DNA of 20,101 nt, taken from assembly GCA_937926195.1 (NCBI GenBank), contig CALEXZ010000070.1:1-20101 (forward strand), in the 5' to 3' direction. The notes under the pieces were generated by a model, which was not told the DNA's origin, searched no databases, and saw only the letters and a program-made list of their open reading frames with translations. Positions 1-7,297 of this stretch are shown piece after piece; position 1 is the first letter of the stretch, and each line of letters opens with the position of its first letter. This stretch comes from an uncultured Actinomyces sp. (GTDB lineage: Bacteria; Actinomycetota; Actinomycetes; Actinomycetales; Actinomycetaceae). The translations under genes and the position numbers were made by a program.

Positions 1-1
1 C

Positions 2-1042
2 GCCGCAGTCCCGGCCGACGTGCCCGCCCCGGCCCCCGCCGCCCCGACGGCCGCTGCTGTCGCCTCCGCCGCCTACGTCACCCCGATCGTGCGCAAGCTG
101 GCCCGCGACACGGGCGTCGACCTCACGACCGTCACCGGCACCGGCGTCGGCGGCCGCATCCGCAAGCAGGACGTGGAGAAGGCCGCGCAGGCCCTGGCGG
201 CCGCCAAGGCCGCCCAGGAGGCGCAGGCGGCACAGTCCGTCCCGGCCCCGGCCGTGTCCGGTGGCCCCGCCGCCCCGGCCCCGGCCACAGCCTCCGGCGC
301 GGCCAAGCCCGCCGTCGACACGACCCTGCGCGGCACGACCCAGAAGATGAGCCGCCTGCGTCAGGTCATCTCCGAGCGCATGGTCGACTCGCTGCAGACC
401 TCCGCCCAGCTCACCACGGTCGTCGAGGTGGACGTCACCCGCGTCGCCGCCCTGCGCGCTCGCGCCAAGAACGACTTCCTCGCGAACAACGGCACGAAGC
501 TCACCTTCCTGCCCTTCTTCGTCCAGGCGGCCACGGAGGCCCTCAAGGCCCACCCGAAGCTCAACGCCTCGATCAACGGCAAGGAGGTCACCTACCACGA
601 CGTCGAGCACATCGGCATCGCGGTGGACACCCCCCGCGGCCTGCTCGTGCCCGTGGTCAAGAACGCCGGGGACCTCAACATCCCCGGCCTGGCCAAGCGC
701 ATCAACGACCTGGCCGGACGCACCCGCGACAACAAGGTCAACCCGGACGAGCTGTCCGGCTCGACCTTCACGATCACGAACACCGGCTCGGGCGGTGCGC
801 TCTTCGACACGCCCATCATCAACCAGCCGGAGGTCGCGATCCTCGGCCTGGGCGCCATCCAGCGTCAGCCGCGCGTCGTCAAGGACGCCGACGGCAACGA
901 GGTCATCGCCATCCGCTCCGTGTGCTACCTGGCGATCTCCTACGACCACCGCCTGGTGGACGGTGCCGACGCCTCCCGCTACCTCATGACGGTCAAGAAG
1001 CGTCTCGAGGACGGCGACTTCGCCGGAGAGCTCGGCCTGTGA
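2..1042 (+). CDS. sucB: 2-oxoglutarate dehydrogenase E2 (dihydrolipoamide succinyltransferase), 3' part
   Basis: This is the acyltransferase core of a 2-oxoacid dehydrogenase complex in central carbon metabolism (cytoplasm). The gene is open at the left edge, so the lipoyl domain(s) lie outside the window. Visible in order: an Ala/Pro-rich linker; a peripheral subunit-binding domain (about nt 74-190, YVTPIVRKLARD to GGRIRKQDVEKAA) that holds E1/E3; a second Ala/Pro linker; and the catalytic domain (about nt 335-1042). The catalytic signature is DHRLVDG, with its His codon at 947-949 and Asp four residues later. The Actinobacterial SucB/DlaT family is the best fit. Choosing between succinyl- and acetyltransferase needs the missing N-terminus and genome context. 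The neighbouring lipB and lipA make its lipoyl cofactor. The gene ends just before a strong hairpin shared with the convergent neighbour. Confidence 0.93.
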   Translation, partial: AAVPADVPAPAPAAPTAAAVASAAYVTPIVRKLARDTGVDLTTVTGTGVGGRIRKQDVEKAAQALAAAKAAQEAQAAQSVPAPAVSGGPAAPAPATASGAAKPAVDTTLRGTTQKMSRLRQVISERMVDSLQTSAQLTTVVEVDVTRVAALRARAKNDFLANNGTKLTFLPFFVQAATEALKAHPKLNASINGKEVTYHDVEHIGIAVDTPRGLLVPVVKNAGDLNIPGLAKRINDLAGRTRDNKVNPDELSGSTFTITNTGSGGALFDTPIINQPEVAILGLGAIQRQPRVVKDADGNEVIAIRSVCYLAISYDHRLVDGADASRYLMTVKKRLEDGDFAGELGL

Positions 1043-1075
1043 GACGGCTGACCGCCCACCCCTGACCTGTTCAGG

Positions 1076-1113
1076 CGCGTGCGCCCCGCACCAGACGGTG
1101 CGGGGCGCACGCG
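1076..1113. terminator. Bidirectional terminator between sucB and the pseudokinase gene
   Basis: A perfect 17-bp inverted repeat (arms 1076-1092 and 1097-1113, starting CGCGTGCGCCCC) has a 4-nt AGAC loop. It sits 33 nt after the sucB stop and 30 nt before the stop of the convergent minus-strand gene, so it can serve both. There is no T-run, which is common for actinobacterial terminators. Confidence 0.85.
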
Positions 1114-1143
1114 TACCGGCGCGGGGCCGAGGGGGCGGCGCGG

Positions 1144-2769
1144 CTACCCCGCCGCGTCGCGGACCTCGAGCACCCGCCACGGGTCCGGCACGAGGATGAG
1201 CACGACCCGCTGCGGCGCCTGGGCCGGGACCGTGCGGCGCGTGCCGTCGGCCCGCACCCGCTCGCTGGCCCCCTGGGAGCGGGTGAGCGCCACCGCCACC
1301 CCGCCGTCGGGGACGCCCTCGGCGTCCACGACGCTCACCTCGCTCACCCGCGTGTCCAGGCCCTCGACCCGCTCGCCCGAGGCCACCAGGGCACTGAGGA
1401 CGGCGGCGTCCGCCTGCGCGGCGCTGGAGCCCTCGACACTCGTGGCGGCCAGCGCCTGGGCGTCCCCTTCCTCGATCGCCCGGTCACGCGCCTGGACCAG
1501 GGAGATGACGATCCTCGTGACCTCCTCCGTACCCGGCTTCGTCTCCGGCTCCGCCTCCGCTGCGGCGGGGGCGGCCTGCGCCGAGGACTCCGGGGAGGCG
1601 GCGGCCGGCGACGTCGTCGGCTTCCCCAGGCCCACGGCACCGGCCAGGCTCTCAGCCAGGTCGGAGCCGCGCAGCCCCCAAGCGCCTGCGGCCCCCAGGG
1701 CCAGGACCACCGCGAGCCCCAGCGCCCTGCGCGCTGCGCCCCGGCGGCCGGCTCCGCTCCTGCGCTGGCGCCTCAGGGCGCGGCGGCTGGCGACGGTCCG
1801 GGTCGGGGTGGCGGCCGCCGCCCTCAGCGCCCCGGCGGCGAGCCTGGCGCCGTCGGGCAGGTCGACGCTGCCGGGACGGGCGATCTCCGGTGCCCTGGCG
1901 GCCAGCGTGCGCGCGCTGGGGCGCTCACGCGGGTCCGTCACAAGGACGTCGGCGAGCACCGGCTCAAGCCTCTGGCCCAGCAGCGCCCCGCCCTCGGCGC
2001 AGGTACGCAGCAGCATGCCCAGGGAGTAGACGTCGGAGGCCGGGGTCGCCGGCCCTCCCTGCTCACGCTCCGGGGCGGCCCAGGGAGGCGTGCCGGTCTG
2101 GGCGAGGTCACCGACGAGGTCGATAAGCACGGCACCGCCCGCGGTGGTCACCATGACGTTGGAGGTGGACAGGTCGCCGTGGGCCAGGCCCGCCCCGTGC
2201 AGGCAGGCGAGGGCGGAGCCCAGGTCCGTGAGCACCCGGGCGCCCTCGGAACGGGTGAGGCTGCCGCGCGCCCCGAGCACGACGGCCAGGTCCGCGCCGT
2301 CGACGAGCTCGCTGGTGACCGCCGCGCGCCCGCCCGGCAGGTCGGCCACCTCCAGAACGCGCGCGAGGGCGGGGTGACGCAGCTCGCGCAGCAGCTGCAG
2401 GCGTTCGCGCAGGCGCGCACCCGCCCGCCCCGGCGGCAGGTCGACCAGCCTGAGCACGACCTGGCGCCCGCGTCGGTCGACGGCCCGCAGCGCCCCCTGA
2501 CCGGGGCGCCCCGGCCCCAGCGGGGCGCCGACGTCGATGCCCGCCCCCGCCAGGTCCTCACGCGTGTGCGCGCCGAGCCCCGAGGGGTGCTCGTCCTCGG
2601 GCTCGCCGTCCCGGTCCCGGGCTCGGCGACGGGGCCACCCACGCGTGGCAGGAGGCCGCTCCCGGTCCCGCCCGTCGGACCACCCGTGGGACCGTGCCCG
2701 GCCACGTCCCCGGGTGCCGGCCCGGGCACGGCCACCGGGGCGGGAGACTGCTCGCTCGTCGGTGCTCAT
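1144..2769 (-). CDS. Membrane-anchored protein kinase-like protein, probable pseudokinase
   Basis: 541 aa. Residues 1-70 are Arg/Gly-rich and probably disordered. A Ser/Thr kinase-like fold spans about 78-290: a degenerate Gly loop (GPGRPGQGAL), a catalytic loop HGDLSTSN (197-204), an APE motif (232-234), DVYSLG in helix F and a DPRERPSA ending. A single membrane helix (about 350-366) follows an Arg-rich stretch, which places the kinase-like domain inside the cell. An Ala/Pro/Glu linker then leads to an outside domain (about 412-541) whose helix-then-strand pattern, ending in PDPWRVLEV, resembles NTF2-like domains (inference). Key catalytic positions are changed: VAIK Lys is Arg107, the catalytic-loop Lys is Ser201, and DFG is DLV (217-219). 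It may therefore bind partners or ligands rather than phosphorylate. The ATG start has GGTGAG 8 nt upstream. It is divergent from lipB; no clear -10 box is visible. Confidence 0.8.
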   Translation of the reverse strand: MSTDERAVSRPGGRARAGTRGRGRARSHGWSDGRDRERPPATRGWPRRRARDRDGEPEDEHPSGLGAHTREDLAGAGIDVGAPLGPGRPGQGALRAVDRRGRQVVLRLVDLPPGRAGARLRERLQLLRELRHPALARVLEVADLPGGRAAVTSELVDGADLAVVLGARGSLTRSEGARVLTDLGSALACLHGAGLAHGDLSTSNVMVTTAGGAVLIDLVGDLAQTGTPPWAAPEREQGGPATPASDVYSLGMLLRTCAEGGALLGQRLEPVLADVLVTDPRERPSARTLAARAPEIARPGSVDLPDGARLAAGALRAAAATPTRTVASRRALRRQRRSGAGRRGAARRALGLAVVLALGAAGAWGLRGSDLAESLAGAVGLGKPTTSPAAASPESSAQAAPAAAEAEPETKPGTEEVTRIVISLVQARDRAIEEGDAQALAATSVEGSSAAQADAAVLSALVASGERVEGLDTRVSEVSVVDAEGVPDGGVAVALTRSQGASERVRADGTRRTVPAQAPQRVVLILVPDPWRVLEVRDAAG

Positions 2770-2820
2770 ACCTCATGCTCACCGCGCGCACCCCCGTCTG
2801 GCCAGCGTCGGGCCACGGCC

Positions 2821-2829
2821 TGTGGACAA
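2821..2829 (-). promoter_or_regulatory. Single DnaA-box-like 9-mer
   Basis: On the minus strand this reads TTGTCCACA, the DnaA box form preferred in high-GC actinobacteria. It lies between the divergent pseudokinase and lipB genes. It is a single copy with no cluster or AT-rich unwinding region, so it is not an origin. It could be a DnaA-controlled promoter site, or chance. Confidence 0.25.
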
Positions 2830-2875
2830 CTGCCGTCGTCGGTGGCCGCAGCGGCCCGCCACCACGGCCGGGGCC

Positions 2876-2890
2876 TATCGTGGGCGCGTG
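2876..2890 (+). promoter_or_regulatory. lipB -10 box placed for a leaderless mRNA
   Basis: TATCGT (2876-2881) matches the TAnnnT actinobacterial -10 box. Exactly 6 nt separate it from the lipB GTG (2888), so transcription should start on or beside the start codon. No Shine-Dalgarno sequence is present, and no convincing -35 is seen. Confidence 0.6.
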
Positions 2891-3607
2891 CAGCGCATCG
2901 ACGTCGACCTCGGCCGCCGCCTGGTCCCCTACGAGGAGGGGTGGGCGCTCCAGCGTCAGACCCACGCCGACGTCGTCGCCCGGCGGCGCTCCTCGACGAT
3001 CATCGTCCTGGAGCACGAGCCCGTCTACACAGTGGGCCGCCGGACGCACTCCTGGGAGCGTCCGGCGGGCGCCTTCGTCGAGCCCGGTCACGTGCCCGTC
3101 GTCGACGTCGACCGTGGGGGCAAGACGACCTGGCACGGGCCCGGACAGCTGACCGTCTACCCGGTGGTGCGCCTGGCCTCGCCCATCGACGTCATCCGCT
3201 ACGTGCGCGCCCTCGAGCAGGCCGTCATCGAGGTCTGCGCCGCCCACGGGGTGGACACCACCCGGGTCGAGGGGCGCTCGGGCGTGTGGGTGCCCGGCGA
3301 CGCCCCGGGCCCGGGCGCACGCACCGAGCGCAAGGTCTGTGCCCTGGGGGTGCGGGTGGCGCGAGGGGTGACGATGCACGGCATCGGCCTCAACGTCTGC
3401 CCGGACCTGGCGGTCTTCGGGCTCGACCGGATCGTTCCCTGCGGGATCGACGACGCCGGGGTCACCTCCTTGGCGGCCGAGACCGGGCGGGCGCTGCGCC
3501 CCCCGCAGCTCGCCGACGACGTCGTCGGGGCGCTGGAGCGCAACCTGGCCCCGCTGGTGGCGGACACCACGCGAACCCAGGCCCCAGACATAGGTCTTGA
3601 GTCCTAG
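2888..3607 (+). CDS. lipB: Lipoyl(octanoyl) transferase
   Basis: 239 aa. It moves the octanoyl group from acyl carrier protein to lipoyl domains of E2 and GcvH proteins, the first step of lipoate assembly (cytoplasm). Family marks: RGGKTTWHGPGQL (76-88); the KVCALGVRV block with the catalytic Lys149; GVTMHGIGLNV (160-170); and the catalytic Cys185 in RIVPCGIDDAGVTSL. Residues about 133-147 (VWVPGDAPGPGARTE) form a small Gly/Pro-rich insertion before the catalytic Lys. The GTG start at 2888 is chosen because family similarity begins there and a -10 box lies 6 nt before it. The frame stays open upstream into the neighbouring gene's region, but that part has no homology. The gene lies 54 nt before lipA, which has its own promoter. 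Confidence 0.95.
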   Translation: MQRIDVDLGRRLVPYEEGWALQRQTHADVVARRRSSTIIVLEHEPVYTVGRRTHSWERPAGAFVEPGHVPVVDVDRGGKTTWHGPGQLTVYPVVRLASPIDVIRYVRALEQAVIEVCAAHGVDTTRVEGRSGVWVPGDAPGPGARTERKVCALGVRVARGVTMHGIGLNVCPDLAVFGLDRIVPCGIDDAGVTSLAAETGRALRPPQLADDVVGALERNLAPLVADTTRTQAPDIGLES

Positions 3608-3625
3608 ATGGGGGCGGGTGAGGCA

Positions 3626-3655
3626 TAGGATCGAGGCAGTTACCGAGACGAGGAG
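3626..3655 (+). promoter_or_regulatory. lipA promoter and ribosome binding site
   Basis: A TAnnnT -10 box, TAGGAT (3626-3631), predicts a start near 3638 and a leader of about 24 nt. A Shine-Dalgarno GAGGAG (3650-3655) sits 6 nt before the GTG at 3662. lipA is therefore a leadered gene, unlike lipB just upstream. Confidence 0.55.
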
Positions 3656-3661
3656 AGCACC

Positions 3662-4720
3662 GTGACGAGCACGATCGCCCCCGAGGGCCGCCGGCTCCTG
3701 CGCGTGGAGGCACGCAACGCTCAGACCCCCATCGAGCGCAAGCCGAAGTGGCTGCGCACCAAGGCGGTCGTCTCCGAGACCTACCAGGAGGTCCGGAGCA
3801 TGGTGAAGGAGAAGCAGCTCCACACCGTGTGCGCCGAGGCCAACTGCCCCAACGTCTACGAGTGCTGGAACGACCGCGAGGCCTCCTTCCTCATCGGCGG
3901 TGAGATCTGCACCCGCCGCTGCGACTTCTGCGACATCGCCACGGGGCGTCCCACCGCCTACGACGAGGACGAGCCGCGGCGCGTGGCCGCCTCCGTCGCC
4001 CAGATGCGCCTGCGCTACGCCACGGTGACGGGTGTGGCCCGCGACGACCGGCCCGACGGCGGCGCCTGGCTCTACGCCGAGGTGGCCCGGCAGATCCACG
4101 CCCAGCTGCCCGGCTGCGGCGTCGAGCTGCTCGTCCCGGACTTCAGGGGCAACCGCGACGCCCTGGAGGAGGTCTTCTCCTCCCAGCCGGAGGTCTTCGC
4201 CCACAACCTGGAGACCGTGCCCAGGATCTTCCACCGCATCCGTCCGGCCTTCTCCTACGAGCGCTCCCTGTCCGTGCTCAGGCAGGCCTCCGAGGCGGGG
4301 CTGCTCACCAAGTCCAACCTCATCCTGGGCATGGGCGAGACCCGCCAGGAGACCGAGGAGGCCATCCACGCCCTCGTCGAGCACAAGGTCGACATCCTCA
4401 CCATCACGCAGTACATGCGCCCCTCCAAGCTCCACCACCCCATCGACCGCTGGGTCAAGCCCCAGGAGTTCCTCGAGCTCGCGGACCTCGCCCAGCGGGC
4501 CGGGATCCCGGCCGTCATGAGCGGCCCGATGGTGCGCTCCTCCTACCGCTCGGGCATGCTCTTCAGCCGGGCGATGAAGGCCAAGGGACGCCCCCTCCCG
4601 CCTCAGATGGCCGACCTCGCGCAGGAGGGCACGGCACGCCAGGAGGCGGCCTCCCTCATCGCGCAGGGCCTGGCCGACGACGAGGCCGCCGCCTCCCCGG
4701 CCGTGACGGCCGAGGCCTGA
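3662..4720 (+). CDS. lipA: Lipoyl synthase (radical SAM)
   Basis: 352 aa, normal length. It inserts two sulfur atoms into the protein-bound octanoyl group made by LipB, giving the lipoyl cofactor. Both Fe-S cluster motifs are intact: the auxiliary cluster CX4CX5C (Cys57, Cys62, Cys68 in CAEANCPNVYEC) and the radical SAM CX3CX2C (Cys83, Cys87, Cys90 in CTRRCDFC). VTGVARDD, LTKSNLILGMGE and the C-terminal RSSYRSG, whose Ser completes the auxiliary cluster, are present. The GTG start is supported by GAGGAG 6 nt upstream and by full-length family similarity. The C-terminal 20 residues are an Ala-rich tail. Its expected targets include the SucB encoded at the left edge. Confidence 0.97.
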   Translation: MTSTIAPEGRRLLRVEARNAQTPIERKPKWLRTKAVVSETYQEVRSMVKEKQLHTVCAEANCPNVYECWNDREASFLIGGEICTRRCDFCDIATGRPTAYDEDEPRRVAASVAQMRLRYATVTGVARDDRPDGGAWLYAEVARQIHAQLPGCGVELLVPDFRGNRDALEEVFSSQPEVFAHNLETVPRIFHRIRPAFSYERSLSVLRQASEAGLLTKSNLILGMGETRQETEEAIHALVEHKVDILTITQYMRPSKLHHPIDRWVKPQEFLELADLAQRAGIPAVMSGPMVRSSYRSGMLFSRAMKAKGRPLPPQMADLAQEGTARQEAASLIAQGLADDEAAASPAVTAEA

Positions 4721-4759
4721 GCACCGCCCTGCGCAGGCGGGTCGACGCCTCCGGTCGGC

Positions 4760-4776
4760 TATGGTGGTCCACCGTG
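4760..4776 (+). promoter_or_regulatory. -10 box close to the DUF4191 start, possibly leaderless
   Basis: TATGGT (4760-4765) lies 8 nt before the GTG at 4774. The gap is slightly longer than the 6 nt seen at lipB, panB, map and the second phosphatase. No Shine-Dalgarno sequence is visible, so a leaderless or nearly leaderless transcript is the simplest reading. Confidence 0.45.
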
Positions 4777-5496
4777 AGCAGTACCCGCACCAACGAGCCC
4801 AAGAAGAAGCGCCGCTTCGGGCAGTACCTCGAGAACCTCAAGGCCGCCTACACCGTCTCGCACCGGACCTTCCCCTGGATCGGCTGGGCGCTGGGCGGTG
4901 TCCTCGTCGGCGTCATCGCCCTGGCGGTCCTCGTCTCCCTCGCCACCGGCCAGTCCCTCGGCTACTGGATCGCCATGAGCGTGCCCCTGAGCCTCATGGC
5001 GGCCCTTGTCCTGCTCACCCTGGTCACCCGGCGCGCGAGCTACGCGCAGATCGAGGGCACACCGGGTGCCGCCAAGTACGTCCTCGACCAGGCGGGCAAG
5101 GGCTGGTACGTCCACAGCTCGCCCCTGGCCGTCAACCCGAGCACGCAGGACATCCTGTGGTTCCTCGTGGGCCGTCCCGGCATCGTCCTCGTCGCCGAGG
5201 GCCCTAAGGGCCGCACCCAGAGGATGGTGACGGACGAGAGCAAGCGGATCCAGCGCTTCCTGTCCACGGTGCCGCTGCACGTCATCAGCGTCGGCACGCA
5301 GGAGGGGCAGACCCGCCTCACCGAGCTCAGGGGGGCGCTGCGCCGTCTGCCCACGAAGCCCATCAAGCTCACCGACGCCGAGATCACCCAGGTCGCCAAG
5401 CGGCTGACCTCGCTCAGCTCGAAGGCGCTGCCCATCCCCAAGGGCATCGACCCCGCGCGCTACCGCCCCGACCGCCGCGCCCTGCGCGGGCGCTGA
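4774..5496 (+). CDS. DUF4191 family two-helix membrane protein
   Basis: 240 aa. The function is unknown; this is the family found between lipA and glnA in actinobacteria (Rv2219 in M. tuberculosis). A basic N-terminus (KKKRRFGQYLENLK) is followed by two hydrophobic helices at about 35-57 and 62-84. A soluble domain then begins RRASYAQIEGTPGAAKYVLDQ and includes PGIVLVAEGPKGR and KPIKLTDAEITQVAKRL. No catalytic motif is evident. Both ends should face the cytoplasm, judged from the basic residues next to the helices. The GTG start is fixed by the -10 box and by the family's usual length. The stop codon lies inside an 11-bp tandem repeat. Its constant position beside lipA and glnA hints at a link to lipoylation or nitrogen metabolism, but this is only positional inference. 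Confidence 0.88.
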   Translation: MSSTRTNEPKKKRRFGQYLENLKAAYTVSHRTFPWIGWALGGVLVGVIALAVLVSLATGQSLGYWIAMSVPLSLMAALVLLTLVTRRASYAQIEGTPGAAKYVLDQAGKGWYVHSSPLAVNPSTQDILWFLVGRPGIVLVAEGPKGRTQRMVTDESKRIQRFLSTVPLHVISVGTQEGQTRLTELRGALRRLPTKPIKLTDAEITQVAKRLTSLSSKALPIPKGIDPARYRPDRRALRGR

Positions 5497-5527
5497 GCGG
5501 GCGCTGAGCGGGCGCTGAGCGGGCGCT
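5486..5527. repeat. 11-bp tandem repeat, 3.8 copies, across the DUF4191 stop codon
   Basis: The unit GCGGGCGCTGA occurs at 5486-5496, 5497-5507 and 5508-5518, with a 9-bp partial copy at 5519-5527. The first copy supplies the DUF4191 stop codon; the rest is untranslated. The unit is not a multiple of three and the copies are exact, as expected from recent slippage. Confidence 0.9.
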
Positions 5528-5540
5528 GCGCACACGTGCC

Positions 5541-5570
5541 AAGGGCCGTCACCCCACGGTGACGGCCCTT
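5541..5570 (+). terminator. Terminator after the DUF4191 gene
   Basis: A perfect 13-bp stem (AAGGGCCGTCACC with GGTGACGGCCCTT) has a CCAC loop, 44 nt after the stop. The stem ends in CTT but no T-run follows. It separates the lipoate side from glnA1. Confidence 0.88.
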
Positions 5571-5682
5571 CGCGCACCCGGCCGGGGCCCGCCAGGCCCC
5601 GGTCCTCCCGACGCCGCGCGGCGGCGCACCGGACGAAACACCGACGACACACGGGTGGCACGCTGACGACACCGCCCCGCCC

Positions 5683-5756
5683 TACGGTTGCGCCATACGG
5701 AGCCGAGCCCTCAGGGGCTTGTCCCCCGGCACACCACCACCCCACACGGAGGATCC
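5683..5756 (+). promoter_or_regulatory. glnA1 promoter, leader and ribosome binding site
   Basis: TACGGT (5683-5688) is a TAnnnT -10 candidate that gives a leader of roughly 60 nt. GGAGGA (5748-5753) sits 3-4 nt before the ATG. Just upstream, GACGACAC occurs twice, at 5643-5650 and 5665-5672, exactly 22 bp (two helical turns) apart, which could be an activator site. No clear -35 box or GlnR box is present. Confidence 0.45.
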
Positions 5757-7181
5757 ATGTTCCAGGACGCAGCACAGGCCCGGGCCTTCATCGAGAAGGA
5801 GGACGTGAGGGTCATTGACGTCCGCTTCTGCGACCTGCCGGGAGTCATGCAGCACTTCACGATCCCCGCTGACGCCTTCGACGCCGAGGCCCTGACCGAG
5901 GGGCTCATGTTCGACGGCTCCTCCATCCGGGGCTTCACTCAGATCCACGAGTCCGACATGAAGCTCATCCCGGACGTGACGACCGCCTTCGTCGACCCCT
6001 TCCGCAGCCACAAGACCCTCGTCGTCACGGCCTCCATCGTCGACCCCTTCACCGACGAGGTCTTCTCACGCGACCCTCGCTCGGTCGCCTCCAAGGCAGA
6101 GGACTACCTGCGCTCGACCGGTATCGCCGACACCTGCTACATCGGGGCCGAGGCGGAGTTCTACCTCATGGACTCGGTGCGCTTCGCCTCCACCCCGCGC
6201 GGCTCCTTCTACGAGATCGACTCCGACGAGGCCTCCTGGAACACCGACCGCGTCGAGGAGGGCGGCAACAAGGGGTACAAGACCGCCTTCCAGGGCGGCT
6301 ACTTCCCCGTGGGACCCACGGACCAGAACGCGGACCTGCGCGACGAGATGGTGCGCGTGTGCCAGCAGGTCGGGCTCCAGGTCGAGCGCGCCCACCACGA
6401 GGTCGGTGCCGCAGGCCAGCAGGAGATCAACTACCGCTTCGGCTCCCTGCTCGCCGCGGGCGACGACATGATGAAGTTCAAGTACGTCGTCAAGAACGTC
6501 GCCTACCGTGCCGGCAAGACCGCCACCTTCATGCCCAAGCCCGTCCTGGGCGAGGCCGGCTCGGGCATGCACACCCACCACTCCCTGTGGAAGGACGGGG
6601 CGCCGCTGTTCTTCGACGAGCGCGGCTACGGCCAGCTCTCCGACCTCGCCCGCTGGTACATCGGCGGCATCCTCCGGCACGCACCGAGCCTGCTGGCTTT
6701 CACCAACCCGTCGGTCAACTCCTACCGGCGTCTGGTGCCGGGCTTCGAGGCACCGGTCAACCTCGTGTACTCGGCGCGCAACCGCTCGGCCTGCGTGCGC
6801 ATCCCGGTGACGGGCTCCTCCGCCCGCGCCAAGCGCGTGGAGTACCGGGTGCCCGACCCCTCAAGCAACCCGTACCTCGCCTTCGCAGCCGTGCTCATGG
6901 CCGGCATCGACGGCGTGCGCAACCGCATCGAGCCCCGCGAGCCCATCGACAAGGACCTCTACGAGCTCGCCCCCGAGGAGTACCACGACATCGAGAAGCT
7001 GCCCTACAGCCTCGACCTGGCGCTGGAGGCGCTGGAGGCGGACAACGACTACCTCACCGAGGGCGACGTCTTCACCCCGGACCTCCTCGAGACGTGGACG
7101 AGCTACAAGCGTGACAACGAGCTCGCGCCCATCCGCCAGCGCCCCCACCCCTACGAGTTCGAGCTCTACTACGACCTGTGA
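5757..7181 (+). CDS. glnA: Glutamine synthetase, type I-beta (adenylylatable)
   Basis: 474 aa. It makes glutamine from glutamate, ammonia and ATP as a cytoplasmic dodecamer. The start MFQDAAQARAF at the ATG 5757 matches the family and has GGAGGA just upstream; the frame is open farther left from a TTG at 5688 but without homology. Visible marks: FDGSSIRGF, EAEFYLMDSVRF, the ATP-site block FMPKPVLGEAGSGMHTH, NRSACVRIPV, and the C-terminal RPHPYEFELYYDL. The extra segment of about 25 residues after EAEFYL (about nt 6170-6290) marks the beta type. The adenylylation Tyr is present as Tyr402 in DKDLYELAPEE. GlnE, the enzyme expected to adenylylate it, is encoded nearby on the minus strand. This is probably the main assimilatory enzyme. 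There is no clear terminator before the transporter genes 116 nt downstream. Confidence 0.97.
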   Translation: MFQDAAQARAFIEKEDVRVIDVRFCDLPGVMQHFTIPADAFDAEALTEGLMFDGSSIRGFTQIHESDMKLIPDVTTAFVDPFRSHKTLVVTASIVDPFTDEVFSRDPRSVASKAEDYLRSTGIADTCYIGAEAEFYLMDSVRFASTPRGSFYEIDSDEASWNTDRVEEGGNKGYKTAFQGGYFPVGPTDQNADLRDEMVRVCQQVGLQVERAHHEVGAAGQQEINYRFGSLLAAGDDMMKFKYVVKNVAYRAGKTATFMPKPVLGEAGSGMHTHHSLWKDGAPLFFDERGYGQLSDLARWYIGGILRHAPSLLAFTNPSVNSYRRLVPGFEAPVNLVYSARNRSACVRIPVTGSSARAKRVEYRVPDPSSNPYLAFAAVLMAGIDGVRNRIEPREPIDKDLYELAPEEYHDIEKLPYSLDLALEALEADNDYLTEGDVFTPDLLETWTSYKRDNELAPIRQRPHPYEFELYYDL

Positions 7182-7200
7182 GCCCGGGCCCCACCGACAG

Positions 7201-7214
7201 TGATAGCGCTCACA
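7201..7214. promoter_or_regulatory. LacI/CcpA-type operator candidate upstream of the importer operon
   Basis: TGATAGCGCTCACA matches 12 of 14 positions of the LacI/CcpA-family consensus TGWAARCGYTWNCA, including the central CG and both outer TG/CA pairs. It lies 19 nt after the glnA1 stop and about 84 nt before the lipoprotein gene. An AT-rich stretch that probably holds the promoter follows at 7241-7267, with a partial inverted repeat GCATAG...CTATTGC (7241-7260). Confidence 0.35.
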
Positions 7215-7297
7215 CCGGGCGAGGTGTCCCCCAGGTCACTGCATAGATATCCCCTATTGCCGATACCGTCTCGTCGTACCCAACCCAAGGAGCCCCC

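Noticed and set aside
2558..4438. A 626-codon open frame on the minus strand across lipB and lipA
   Set aside because: It is antisense to two genes with full catalytic motifs; its product is a compositionally biased string rich in Val, Gly, Asp and His without any domain. GC-rich DNA gives such frames opposite real genes.
5624..5639. GlnR-type box upstream of glnA1 (GAAAC at 5635-5639)
   Set aside because: Only the GAAAC half is present; no GTnAC half lies 6 nt before it.
5688..5756. N-terminal extension of glnA1 from a TTG at 5688
   Set aside because: The 23 extra codons have no family similarity, overlap the -10 candidate, and the ATG at 5757 has a strong ribosome binding site.
7243..7257. 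AmtR-type site before the importer (ATAG...CTAT)
   Set aside because: The AmtR consensus is CTAT-N6-ATAG; here the half-sites are in the opposite order and the flanks do not match.
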